Source of the DNA: Chrysaora quinquecirrha
Taxonomy: Eukaryota; Cnidaria; Scyphozoa; Semaeostomeae; Pelagiidae
Direction: 5' to 3'
Length of the DNA: 64,000 nt
Assembly: GCA_014526335.1 (NCBI GenBank)
Contig: JACTAT010000160.1
Span: 1 to 64,000, forward strand
The position numbers were made by a program, and so were the translations under genes. Under the pieces are notes generated by a model. The model was not told the DNA's origin, ran no database searches, and saw only the letters and a program-made list of their open reading frames with translations. This document shows, piece by piece, positions 32,436 through 45,900 of the stretch. Every line of letters begins with the position of its first letter. Position 1 is the stretch's first letter.

Positions 32436-35406
32436 GAGTCTCTAAAAATCCTTTCGCTTCAACAGCAATCTCGTAAATCTTTTCAAGAAGTGAAAAACCC
32501 TCGTACAGAACATCTTCGACGATTCATTAATATGGGACATATTCTTATGAATATGAAAAGCAATATCAACCAGGTTATGTTTCCCTCGATGTTTCCATGC
32601 TTTGAGTTACCTCAAAAACATTATCTTTTCTGTAGATTGGAGATTCGTCTACATTCTGACTGGTATTGAAGCATGCCTAAATCACCGCGTTTCGCAGGCC
32701 TAATGACCTAAGGAGTTATATTCAGAAATTCGTAAACAAGCTCATCATTTTGCACTTGATTAACTAATAAATTCAGTAGGCTTTCTAACCTGCTAGTGCT
32801 TATTGGCTTGGTTTGGTAGAGTCCCTGTTTATTTGCTAACACCTATATCTCAATTCAAGACAAGTGGCACTTTAAGCTCACTTCATCCAACGCGTGTTTG
32901 TATACGCGTGGTACGGGTGGCAATTTTACCAGCGTAAATTACTCTGAATTTTTCATAGTTATAACATGATTTTGATTTGGTTCCTCCAAACCTTAGAGTT
33001 ATCCTTACTTCTTCGTGAAGATTACACCTGCATTCATCTGGCGAATTTTTCTATGCCAAAATGCTTTACCTGCCAAAATGCTTGGAACGCCAGATTGGTC
33101 TTTTTGAAGGGATTCCACTCATTGCAAAAGCCTCAACATTGCTTTCGGGGGAGGGGGCACCAAGCCAGCTTGTGTTGCCTAGTGAAAAAGCCTAAAAACA
33201 TGAGGGATGTTCCAAGTAATTCTTGCAGGCTTTGTGTTTTAGCTTTGCTTCGAGGAGATAATTTCAGAAGAATAAGGAGTGGAATATGTGTGCCGCTTCG
33301 GGTCACGAGTAATTTGCCGATTCTCTAATGTGTGCGAAATGATCCAGAGGGCACTTTCTACTAAGAAAAGGCCAATTACGAAAGACGCCCCTCTGACTGT
33401 CTCTTAATACAGAGATTGCAAGGCTTATAGATATTATAAATCTAACCGAGAAGGTCCATAGTGCAAAGTTTGCCATGCAAAAGGCTGGATCAGAGATATG
33501 CCCCTTTGACCGTCTCCTGCAATAATGAGATATGGGAATGATCTTGTCCAAAAATCAGTGTCTGGTTATAGTTAAACCAACATAATAGCATATTACACAG
33601 AGTAAAGGGTTTTAAATTTGTAACAATAACACAATGGGTAAATATGCCTATTTAGGTCGGTCATATGAAAAGGATTATACGAAATCTATTACAGAAGTCC
33701 AGTATACAAGGAAGGCGGTGGGAATAAAGTAATTGACTAGACATAGGGAGGACTTATCTCTTTGATTTAGCCAAACCGCTCGGTTTTTTTAATGTGAAGG
33801 AGCGTCTCGCAGTAGACGCTGGGCATCGTGCTCTCGCAGGACAAGTGGCAATGCTTATCAGAAAATCTTATTTACTTCAAAAGAGCGTTTTTACAAGCAA
33901 TCAGTACCGTTATAAAAGCAATGAAATTAGAGATAAGAGGTGTCACGGAACCTATATCGATGAGCTTTGAACTACAATCAAGGCCAAATTATTGAGACAG
34001 CAACCGTGCAAACATGCTTGCCAGAAGCCCTCTCCCCGCCAAACATTTATATGGGGGAGGGGGCGTAACAAACAGCTTGTCCCATATAATTATGTATGAC
34101 AGAAATTTATCGGAAAGCCTCTAGTGAAACAAAGTTTAGTAGCTGATAATTGATATAGGCATAGTGCTTTATATCTTTCGGCTAGGTATGGGGTTTTGGT
34201 TAAGCGCACAAGATCCTTAATAGTACAATTCTAACCTACGGATTTCAAACCCTCCTCTCTATGTGACCACAACTAATATTCCTTTTGTCTTTGCTTGGAA
34301 TTACATATAGCTGGTGACTCTCGTTACTCCTCTTGCGGACCTGGATCTTTGTTGGAGTCGAAATTCCGAGTTTTTCGTAATTCTGGTGCGCCTGACCTGC
34401 TTATACCCCATAATGAGAACATCCAATGCACAAAATTCTTTTGCTCATCTTGGAAGCGGAGTCTTGAATGATCTTCATTCAGAAACATAATTGGCACCCT
34501 CTATTCGTTGCCTTAAACCGAGGCTGAACCCTCACAAGGGTCTAGAACATTGACAATTCTATTCGTCTTTCCATTTCTATTTCTTTAGTTTGAAGTAGAA
34601 TGTCATAATAAATTAAGTCAAAATAAGTTATTGTAAGTAGGGATTTTACCAGGGCCAACTGAAAAGCAGATTTGAATTCGGAATTATAAAAGCCTAGATA
34701 GTCAAGCAGATACGCTTGCTATCGTCGCAAGTTCCATGTGTCAGTGCTGCAAGTATACAAGACCATTCAAAAGCATAAGACTAGCCTGTTCAGTTCGAAA
34801 ATCCTTGCATTCTATATTACCACCAGCATTATCTTAGAATAAGATTCTACCACTGTGTATTACAACTCTCCAGTCAATAACAACACTAAGGTTACAAGAA
34901 CTATTGTAGCTTTGCACAGAAGCCCTCCCTTTAGTACATAGGTCACCCGGGAAAATGCCAGTCCCCCCATTTATTAAATTATCAGTTCATCGTCTTATAA
35001 ATATAGCAGAAGAGAGAATACATATAGCAGAAGAATGCAGGCCCCCAATTTTGGGAAAAGTCTCACTTTAATATTGACTAAAATAAAACAGGTATTGAAA
35101 TTTACAGCTCTTCCCCGCCCACCCAAAGATCCTTTTTTTCCCTCCACTTAAGGTTCCGGGTATTAATAACAAATGCATGTATAAATGTCGGTTGGCGCAG
35201 GCACGTACTTCAGCATTTCAATGTCATATCCCTGAGCTAAAACTGTTAGCACAGACTTTGGCGATAAAAACGAATAACCATTCTCATTCAAGCCCTTATT
35301 TGTTAATGGTTAAATAAATGCACTTTTATCAAATGCATGGTTCATTAGTTCCAGTGCGACAATTTTATTAACGGAGTTGGCGCCTTTGAAATCAGCAATG
35401 ACTTGC
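32436..35406. other. Gene-poor stretch 3' of the BTB gene
   Basis: No supported exon. Two nearly repeated words (CCAAAATGCTTTACCTGCC, CCAAAATGCTTGGAACGCC) occur near 33056-33085. A minus-strand AATAAA (TTTATT at 35364-35369) at the right edge suits the BTB gene's poly(A) signal. Confidence 0.4.
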
Positions 35407-38400
35407 CTAATCGCAATAAATATAAGCGATATGAAAGATGAACGCACTTACCAATAACGATATCGTGATGCCAATAAGAACTTTGGCTTTCTTTCTGTGT
35501 CCATGTTCAACGACAGCTTTTGGGATCTCTTTACGGCAGAATAGCTGTACATAGAAATATCATTAAATAAAAATATCAAAAAAAAACCAGAACACATATG
35601 ACATTTCTACCCCTGTTATCCCTTAAAGCCCCTGTAATATCAATTAGTTTGTTCCTATGCTCTGATCAAACCATCAAGTATTGTTGGTCAAACATTAAAG
35701 TTTAGTCATCCATCTGGAAAGTCACCCATCCAGATGCTGACCTCACACGGCAAAGCTCAACTTCGCAATATTTTGTGATGTGCCCAAACGGCAAAACAAT
35801 GTTTGCAAATCAAATCTCAAATGTCTGATCAATAATGTTTGATCATTTGGCTTGAACATCACTAAAGAAGGTATTTTGCAACTAATGTACCGAATGTATG
35901 AAAGAAAAAAGTAGGATTACCAATTCTAGAAATTCTTGCAAGTTTCGTGTTGCTTTCGATCTTCTATCAGACTGACTTGCAGATTTTAGTTCTTCACTAA
36001 AATTAGACAATAGAAATTTAAACCCTTTGATATATAAAAACCCCGAAAAATGCGCAAGATACCAATAAAACTAATAAATTACAGAACTGAAACCCTTCCA
36101 TTCAAATTACTATTGATATTATAATAAGTGAAGGTGAAATGGTGTTTTAGTGTCAGTCGCTAGGATCTCAGTAGTAGGTTAATTAATCGAGACCTCGACC
36201 CTGACTGTGACGCTACCGTGGCTGGGCTCGAACCTTGACCACACTAAGCTCCTGACACCGCGAATCAGCTGAATTCAACCACAAACCCACATCACCTTCA
36301 AAACAATAACTACTTCTACTATTACAGCTAGCACTTCCATAAGTTTCACTATAATATCAAAATTGCTATAGCAATTACAAAATAACTTTAACTGTTGCTT
36401 TTGTCATCAGGATTTCTGACACTGACCGTCACAGTCACTACAGATACTAAAATTATTGCTGCTAGCATCACTGCTGTATCACTTATATCTGTGCAATTCT
36501 TTGCAACTACCACTGCACACCACCATTACTATTAATATTACCCTTACTATCACTACTGCTATAGCTAATGTTATTAATATCAATCATAATTAATATGCAA
36601 TAACTATTACTGCTAACATAACTGTTACTTTTACTATTATTACTAGTATGAATATTACTTTTATGTCTTACTATCAATACTACTATTAGCATCACTATTA
36701 CTATTACTACTACTATTATTACTTGCTATAATTTTTATTACTACTACTGTTGCTTTTATTACTATTAGCATTGTTATTACTTTTACTTTTATACTATTAA
36801 TACTAATAGATTATTACTACTGCTGTAATTATTATTACTTTTATTATAATAATAATTTATATTATTGCTTTTGCTGTTACTACTACTATTATTATTATTA
36901 CTATTATTGTTATTATTATTATTATCACTGTTACTATTACTTCTACCATTATTATTACTACTTCTGTTATCATTTTTATTATTATTATTATTATTATTGT
37001 TATTATTGTTATAACTATTATTATTGTCATTGCTATTAGCTACTACTGCTATTATAATTACTATTATAATAACTTCTATTTCTATTGCTATTAATATTAA
37101 TGCTAGAATCAATATTGCTGTTACTTCACTGCTACTGCTATTTCGTCACGATCAATGATACTATTTCTATAACAATTTCAATTATCTCAGGTAATACTGT
37201 TGCTTATACTAGCAATAATTTTGTTTCACCTGTGGAATTAATAGAACGAGGATTGCAAATTATATTCAAAGCTCCCCTATTTCTAACTCATTACCTTATT
37301 GCTGAGAGATTGCCAAAAAACTTTTCTGCAAAATCAAAGGTGCTTTTCAGTTTCATTATTTCTCTTAGATAAATCACCTAAAATGAAAAAAGAAGTCAAA
37401 AAATAGAATGAATAGTGTTGCTATGCACAGCTTTTTAACATTTAATACATCTCCCAGCTCTTGAGTAAGGGGAGTTTAGAGCCTCAAAAGTCTCTGACTT
37501 TCCAGAGAGTTGTCCAAAAGAAGGGGCTGTCGATTTCTCGAAAGTCTCTAGAAAAAAAAACACGTAGAAAAAGGTCCAAAAAGAACGCATCCTTACGAAA
37601 CATCGAGTAGCATTAGAAATTTTCTCGTTTGGTCTCGTGAAGGCATTTAAAAACATCTTGAGACCACTCGCACAGATGACATACAATGCCTTCCAGAATT
37701 ACTTGGTACAGCAATCATATTTTCAAGCATATTCACTAGGTAACGTTCGCTGGCTCAATACCCCCCCCCCCCTTCCCGGGAAACAATGTTGTTTTGCAAT
37801 GTTGAAAGATGCTTTAGGGTGATCTCAATGTTCATTTCTACCTGGAAACGTAGTATCATTTAATAAACCAATATTGTTTACAGATATGAGGGAGTGGAGA
37901 TGTTGCGTGGAGTATAAAAACCAATCTGGCGTTCCCAGCAATTAGGCAGACATTATAACGAGAAAAGGAGCACTTACATTTCTTATTTTCCATATCGTTC
38001 CTTTCTGCTCTTTTCTCTTGCTTGAATTGCCTTGCTTTTCATCTTTTATCATCTTATCAAGTGCATCTATGGTATCTGTTTTCACACAGCTTGCTAACTT
38101 TAATAACTGTTCAACCTGAAAGTAATGTAGGCTATATTAAGAAACGTAGATTTGTCACGAATGGCGAACACAAGGATAGAGTTTTCCACAACTGGCGTGC
38201 CACAATAGGTGGGATTCGATGAGAAGAGAGGACTGCATGACAAGAGAGACATGACTACATGTCTGTAGACCATAGACCACAGACCATAGAATGCACAACG
38301 TCGTTTTCACTGAGTTATAGAGCTCAATGAAACGGCTGAGTAGGGCTACGTTTACACGAAAGAAATTGGATCGGATCTAAAGTGGATCGGATCCAGAAGT

Positions 38401-39892
38401 TCTAGTTTTGGTACGGAAGGGCCTTCCGTTTACACGAGGCGCGAATCAAGTCCACGTTTGGGTCTAGCAATTGACGCAAGCATGGTTACTGAATATTTCT
38501 ACAGGATTTTGTAGAAAAATTTTCAAAAAGAGCCAGTTTTAATTCGGATCCTACTGGGTACACGATGCAAAAACACATCGGATCTCAACTGGAGCGCTTT
38601 TCAAAACGACCCAAAAATAGGTCGGTTCGCGGACCAGAAATGGATTGGATGTACGAAACTGTGTGTAAACGCAAGGCCTATCCGTACCAAAATTAGATCG
38701 AATCCACTTTAGATCCGATCAACTTTTGTTCGTGTAAACGTGGCCCTAATTTTCGAGTCATACAGCCCTAGGCTCTCCTTCCTTTGGACTTTTTGTGTTA
38801 CGGATGTGCTGAGCTTTCTTCAGCCATACAATATATTTAAACATATATATCATAATTGTCATCTAAAAGAAAAATCACCCCTCATTCGCTTTCGCTGATC
38901 ACAAACGATTGGCAACAGCGAATACAAACGAAGTGTTAACCAAGGTAATAACAGTATCTCACCTCTGGCAACATGTAAGCAGCAAGATCAGATATAGTGT
39001 CTGAAGATGATTCTTCGTAAGCGGCTTCAAGAATCCCTTGGATCTCCAAAGCACGATTACAATAGCAAACAGCCCTGTAAAAAATGGAATTGCCTCTTAA
39101 ACAATGTCTTGTGACGTGACCAAACGGTCAAACATTGTTAAAAAGGAAAATCTAAAATATACGAACAACACTGTTTGATCAAACGATCAATAATTGCATG
39201 TTGGTCCAGCATTTTAAATTTGCTTTACAAACAATGTTTGAGCATTTGGGCACGTCCAACAACATTGTTGTCCAACACTTTGGAACAACAAGTTATTTCT
39301 AATGAGCAAGCATGAATGCCTTGTTGATAGGAAATGTTGCTAGGTGCTGAAATATTTCAAGTTGTTGCAGTTTGTCAAAAAAATGAGATATGATTGACAA
39401 GCAATGTTGGAAAGGCGGTCAAACCATCAAACATTGCTTGGGATGTTACAACATTTCTGGCGTGATGTTTTTGAAAAAGTTCGAAAACATTTTTACTTGA
39501 CGCAGACAAAAAATGTTGAACAAGCCATGAATTTGGACGTGGCCAAACGGTCAAATTTTGCTTGACAACCAAATTGCAATGTTTATCAAAAAATGTTTTA
39601 TCCTTTGGCCAGGGTCTAAGATTGCAGGGTGTACAGAATCGGATATAGGTAATGGTTATATAACTCACACTTCAACTATCTTTCTTAGAATGTCATCGCG
39701 GTCTTGCTTTGAAAGAGTCCTCTTGTTTTTTGTATACAAGTCACAAAATAGTAACCATCTCAGCATAGCTGCAAAAGGAAGATGCTGATAGAAAATGCGA
39801 TGGCGCTGGCAAAAACAACGTTAAAACGCTCTTTGGCCGTGTAAGATACACATTTTAGTTAATAACATGTAGTAGTGTGTTTTACGAATAAA

Positions 39893-39943
<51 letters not shown>

Positions 39944-42900
39944 GGTTGCGTCGCCAATTCAAAAGACCGGCTACACGCTGCGACATTATTGGCGACAAGC
40001 AAAAGCATGTTGCGAAAAGTTCAACCAAAGCAATGTTCTGCGACCGTATTTTCTAAGGTCACAGAACATTCAGTTCGAAAATCTATCGCTGGCTACACGT
40101 GCGAGAGTTAGTTTCTCCCGTCGCTGCGACAATTTTTAAACATGTTCTGTCCCCGTTTCAAGCAAAATGTCACACGTGTAGCCGCGGCTTAATGCTTCCA
40201 TATCGAGTAATGTATTCACAAGGGAACGGAAATCTCACATACCAATGCTTAGCTCTTTGAGTAATTCTTTGACGACATAAAGACATTTGCTTGGATCTTC
40301 AAAGAACTTCTTCTTCTTATCATACGTTGCAAGGACACCTTCGACCAAACTACACATGTTGTTCAAATGGCTTCCAATTTCATCAAGGAGGGAACTGATG
40401 CCTGAAAAGGAAAAAAGTCATAATGAATAGACCATTTCAATGACAGGCCGCCAAGACTGACATTTTTCAAATCTTCGAGATATCGAGTTTTCGAATCGTA
40501 CAAAGTTTCATTGACTTGATTTTATCAGTCTTCAAAGTTCCCAATTCTATAAGGGTTTTGACCGTAAAAAGTGGCTGGTCAAAGCCCTTATAAAATCGGA
40601 ACTCTGAACGCTCATAAAATCAATAATAAGAGCACTGGGGTAGTGAAACTTAGCACCTAGGCTAAATTTTGGCTTTGTTACAAGCAGAAAATGTTCGAAG
40701 AACAAATAGGCCAGCATTTCTTGGACAAGCAATTTTCAGATGTTTGACCAACAATGTTTGATCGTTTGGCAAGGATCTAATTAATTTTGAATTTCATTAT
40801 GAATTTCAATCAATTTGACAGATTTTAACGGCATCACAGATAAAATCATCAAAGCACTTGAAGGTGTGTATCTAGTCCTTTATACTAACACTGTTTAATG
40901 TTCTTTAGAGCAAATTATAACTCTTAATGAAAACATTCCAAAACTAACGTACAAAACAACTTACGATTCTTCAATCCTGTACTGTCAAGAAACTCCTGCA
41001 CCTTAAGGCATACATCCTCCAAGTCTTTTCTTTTCTTAGCAAACTTGAGGACTTTTTTCGCTCTTTCCGTACTCATGTTAGATGGTAAAAAGCCAGTATA
41101 CATATAGCATAAGATGGCTTCAAGAACTTCAGCGTTTCTTGAGAGTAATGCAGAATCCAGGTCTTCATCGGACAACGTACAGCTCAGGATACACTTGTGG
41201 CATTTAAACTGGACAAACAAGAAACATTATACCACAATGAGAAGCATCATTACGAGACGTCATCATAAGCGTTTAACAGGTTCAGCCCAAATCGTTTTCA
41301 TGATCCGTATTAATATTAGGCAAAGGGGACAAATTAGAATTAGGTGACAAACATGTACACTCCAACGTTGAATCGACGAAAACTTGCCGTTGCATGGCCA
41401 AGAGAGCAGGGGTGTGGCGGTCGCATCTCCAATTATCGTTAAGATAGGATTTTATATAGGCTAAATCCGTTTAAAAATCGTGGAGTACGACTTGTATATC
41501 TTTTCTTCAGACAGTAAGGCCGTGGACAAATGAACTGAACATTTCACCGAGCATCGTCAAACATTGAAGTTCCGTGAAAAATCCAGTTGATCTTGCCACC
41601 ATGTTCAGTTACTGAACATTGTTCAGTGAATGTTTGATCGGAGTCAAAAATGTTTGGTGAGCAAAAATTTGTTTAGAGGTATTTTCAGTTGAATTAGCCA
41701 CTCAACTGAGCATAGCCCAAAATGTTCAGTGGCATGTTCAGTCCAATGTTCAGTACATTTGCCCAGGGCCTAATATGTTTCAGCGAGTGTCCGAACTGGC
41801 ACTAGGTTATTGTTAAAACGCAGCATTATTGCCTATTTCTTTGTTCGCTTGCTTCTTACGTTCAGTCTGACGGTCTTACTTTCATATTAAGCTGCTATTC
41901 ATGGGGCCTATGAAAGGGCCAGCCTCAGCTTGTTCTCACTCTGCCCTGGAATATCATTTCTTCAGAAAGTAAGATGTTTTAGTGAATGTCTGGAATGGTA
42001 CTAGGTTATTGTAAAACCGCAGCATTATTGCCTATTTCTTTGTTCGCTTGCTTCTTGCGTTCAGTCTGATGGTCTTACTTTAAGCTGATATTGATAGGGC
42101 TTATGAAAGGGCCAGCCTCAGCTTGTTCTACTCTGTCCTTAAAATCTGGGCAAAATCCAGGCTTGTGTTATAAAATCGCTCTTATAAAAAAAGAGTTTAA
42201 TTAAGCTAAAATCTCTAATACTCACATGTTGTCCATTTTTCGCAATGATGGTCATATCAGAGAATTCTGAACTCTTCAAAGCGTCCAAGAATGATAGTGA
42301 AGTGTTATCCACAGTGACATCACAGATCTGTTGTAATAAAATTAACGAAAGAATTATCAGGGGTAAAATACGGCAAATTTTTTGTGTTCGAAGAATTTCG
42401 AACACATTGGTGTGGGATTGCGATGGCGTGTCACTAACTAACTAACTAACTCACTGACTAACCAACGCTTGAACAATGGAAAACGTGTAACAATAGTATA
42501 AGCATCTCAACAATGCCATTAGGGCCATTGTCTCGGCCATTTATGCGCAATTTGCGGTTAGCCCTTTGTCGATTTAAGGGTTAGCCCTTTGTCGATTTAA
42601 GGTCATGTGATAATTTTCTCTTCGCACAAGCTTGATTGCATCTGAGTCATGGCTGTTTACCATTTGAAACTGGCAAATTGCCACCTTTGATTGGTAAATG
42701 ACATTTCACGCATTCTCAACATTAATCAAAGAGTCTTGGCAAAGAGCGGCAATTTCAAACCAGTTTTCAAAACAAATCTTCATTATTATCATCCTCACCA
42801 TAAAATCGTCATAATAATAATAATAATAATAATCACCATCATCATTATCATCATCATCATCATGATTACCATCACTATCATTGATAGTGTGGCTGCGGCA

Positions 42901-45900
42901 AGATCTAAAGGAACTCACCACCACCACAATCACCCTACAACCATCACCACCACCACCCTATCACCACCACCACAACCACCCTTAAAACCATCACCACCAC
43001 CACCCTTATCACCACCACCACAACCACCCTAAAACCATCACCACCGCCACCCCTATCACCACCACCACAACCACCCTAAAACCATCACCACCACCACCCT
43101 TATCACCACCACCACAATCACCCCTACAACCATCACCAACACCACCCCTATCACCACCACCACAACCACCCCTAAAACCATCACCACCACCACCCTTATC
43201 ACCACCACCAGCCCCCTAAAACCACCACCACAGCCACCCCTACAACCATCACCACGATCACCTCTATCAAAACCACCACGCCCCTTATCACCACCACCAC
43301 AACCACCCCTACAACCATCACCTCGACCACCCCTATCACCACCACCACAACCCCCCTACAATCATCACCACGATCATCCCTATCACAACCATCACAAGCA
43401 CCCCTACCTTCAGCACCACAACCACCTCTACCACCACCACTACATCCATACTACCACCACAATCACCCCTACCAACAAGCATCATAATCATCGTGGTCAT
43501 CAACATCATCATCATAACCACCACCATTATCATGATAATCATTATCGTCATTGTTGTGCATACCGATTAACATCTTTCATCATTTGACCGAAATAGCTAT
43601 ATTCAACCAGAGTCGTTCTTCGAACACGCCCATAGGGCCCCTATAAGTTTTCTGACGCAGCTTAATATAAACATGAAAGAAAACAATGTTGTAACTCTTT
43701 TACAGCCACACAATTAAGCGAAATAAGAAAGAAAGTTCCTATGACTCTTTCAAAAAATTGTCTGTGTTGTGGTAATTACGGAACGTCTGCGTTTTTGCAA
43801 GCAAGCAAGCAGCAAGCAATATTGATTTGTTAAAGCAAGTTGGGGATTTCTCGCAGCTATGCAACTGATGTGGACCTGCAGCTTGTGCCTCTAGACTGAT
43901 ATTCTAGAATGAATACCCTGGGTACTCCTTTACCAACCTCAGAAGGATGGACAGCTGTGTTGACTGTAGGCTTGTGAAAAGTGGTTTCGACGAGATTCGA
44001 ACCCACGACCTCACGATCGTGAGCCGAACGCCTTGACCACTTGGCCACACAACCAGATGACCTTTCATAAAATTGGGAGTCGTAACACTCCAAAAAGTTA
44101 CTCCCGAAGCTTACGATTTATATAATTTCTGACAGTCATAAGGATCGTAAGAGCATGTTGCCATCTATTAGGGAAAGCAACTCAAACGATCACAGATGTT
44201 GCAGATCTGCTTAAGGCCCTGGCCAAACGATCAAACATTGTTGGTCCAAAAATAGAAATTTGCGTTACAACAAATGTTTGACCGTTTGGCCACGTCCAAA
44301 AACATTGCTGCCCAAAACGATGTTATTGCTAATGCACAAGCGCGAGCGCCTTGTTGCTTAGAAATGCTGCTAGGTGGTGAAACGTTGCAAGTTATTGCAG
44401 TTTGTCAATATCAAAAGAAATGTTTGACAAGCAATGTTGGAAGGCGGCCAAACGATCGAACATTGCTTGACAAGCAAAAATAAGCAAAACTGGTGGCGTA
44501 ATGTTTTCGAAAAAGTTCAAAAACATTTTTTGCTTGAAGCACGCAAAAAAAGTTGGACGAGCAATGTTTTTGGACGTGGCCAAACGGTCAAACGTTTTGC
44601 TTGACAAGCAAATTTCAAATGTTTGACCAACAATGTTTGATCGTTTGGCCAGGACCTAAGAGCATGTTTCCATCCAATCGTGTAAGCAACACAAACGATC
44701 ACAGATATTTGCAGATCTGCTTAGCATTCCTCAGAACTTTTACGGACAGGCTTAAGTCTGGACCATCATTTGCATAGCGGTGCCAGACTATTCCTATCCT
44801 CAATTGAGATACATACTTTATTAACGGTCAGCCAATATTGTGCAATCATTAATAACTCTTTTGGTAAGTTTTTAGAAGTGATTTCTACTTTCCGTCATTC
44901 ACAGTGACCAAAGGACGAACACAAAAATGCAGTTGAGTTCTTTGCATGTGTAGCGGTAAACATTTTCCCTCTATGCGAAGAATTTCGTCAATTGGAGATC
45001 TGGCTAAGAAGCTTGCTGAAGAGATTGCTCAAACTGATATGAAAATCGGGAAATACAGTTCAAACACTTCTTGATTAAGCCAAATTAGCTACTGTGTGAT
45101 CAAGGCTGTAACTATTACTTTTAGTCCTTTTCCTACATTTGTGTCTGATACATCCACAGGAGACCCAATCGCGTAAACATCATGAATGATGTAACCTTTT
45201 GTGTTGTTTTTCTGCCTAAAAAGTCTGATATTCAATAAAGATATTTGGTTGTTATTGTTGTTGTTTGAAAAATGCCACATTGTACTAGCTTTGTACCTAT
45301 ATAATAAATATGTATAAAGCTAATACAAATGGCGCAATATGCAATTGGGCCTCCTGTAGCCACTCTTATAAATTTCAGTTGCATGGTTCAAGCAGTTGAA
45401 ACTGGGAAAATGCTAGCCTAGGAAAATGCCAATTCTAGAAATATCTGGATACAAAAACTTTGAATAACATAGATATCACAAAAAATCTTCAACCTTAAAT
45501 TTGACACTTTGACCATACTGCAGATGGAAAAATAGGAACCAATTTTTTGATGGGTAACTGTTCTCTTTTTCAAGCTGAAAAATAGAAAATACTTGCATGT
45601 GTTTAAAGACAATAAACTAAGAGTAGATACTGGGGTGAAATTTTCATACAGAATACAGAGATTAGTGAAAAGCATATACTTACCCACTATTTTCTCTTCC
45701 TAATATTGCAATGCACTTTTAGCATGCCATTTGAATCACTTGTTCATAGGTCAATAAATTCTTAAAAATAATCAACAATTAAAAACACTGGCATTTCATA
45801 ACTTACTCTGAAATTTTCTGATTTCATGAATGGAAATTGTTCATTGTGTGGATGGGGTTTCCAAATTACATCACCATCTTTGTGGATTTGAAACTCTGCC

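Noticed and set aside
36789..37112. Poly-Asn/Ser minus-strand frame of 107 codons
   Set aside because: Translation of the ATT microsatellite, within a BTB-gene intron.
43970..44075. Functional tRNA gene on the minus strand
   Set aside because: Box A and box B are present but the anticodon arm cannot form a 5-bp stem with a 7-base loop; followed by a SINE body.
44974..45075. Short plus-strand frame starting MRRISSIGDLAKKLAEE
   Set aside because: Thirty-three codons of helix-like sequence with no splice sites or neighbours in phase; lies antisense in a BTB-gene intron. Too short to support.
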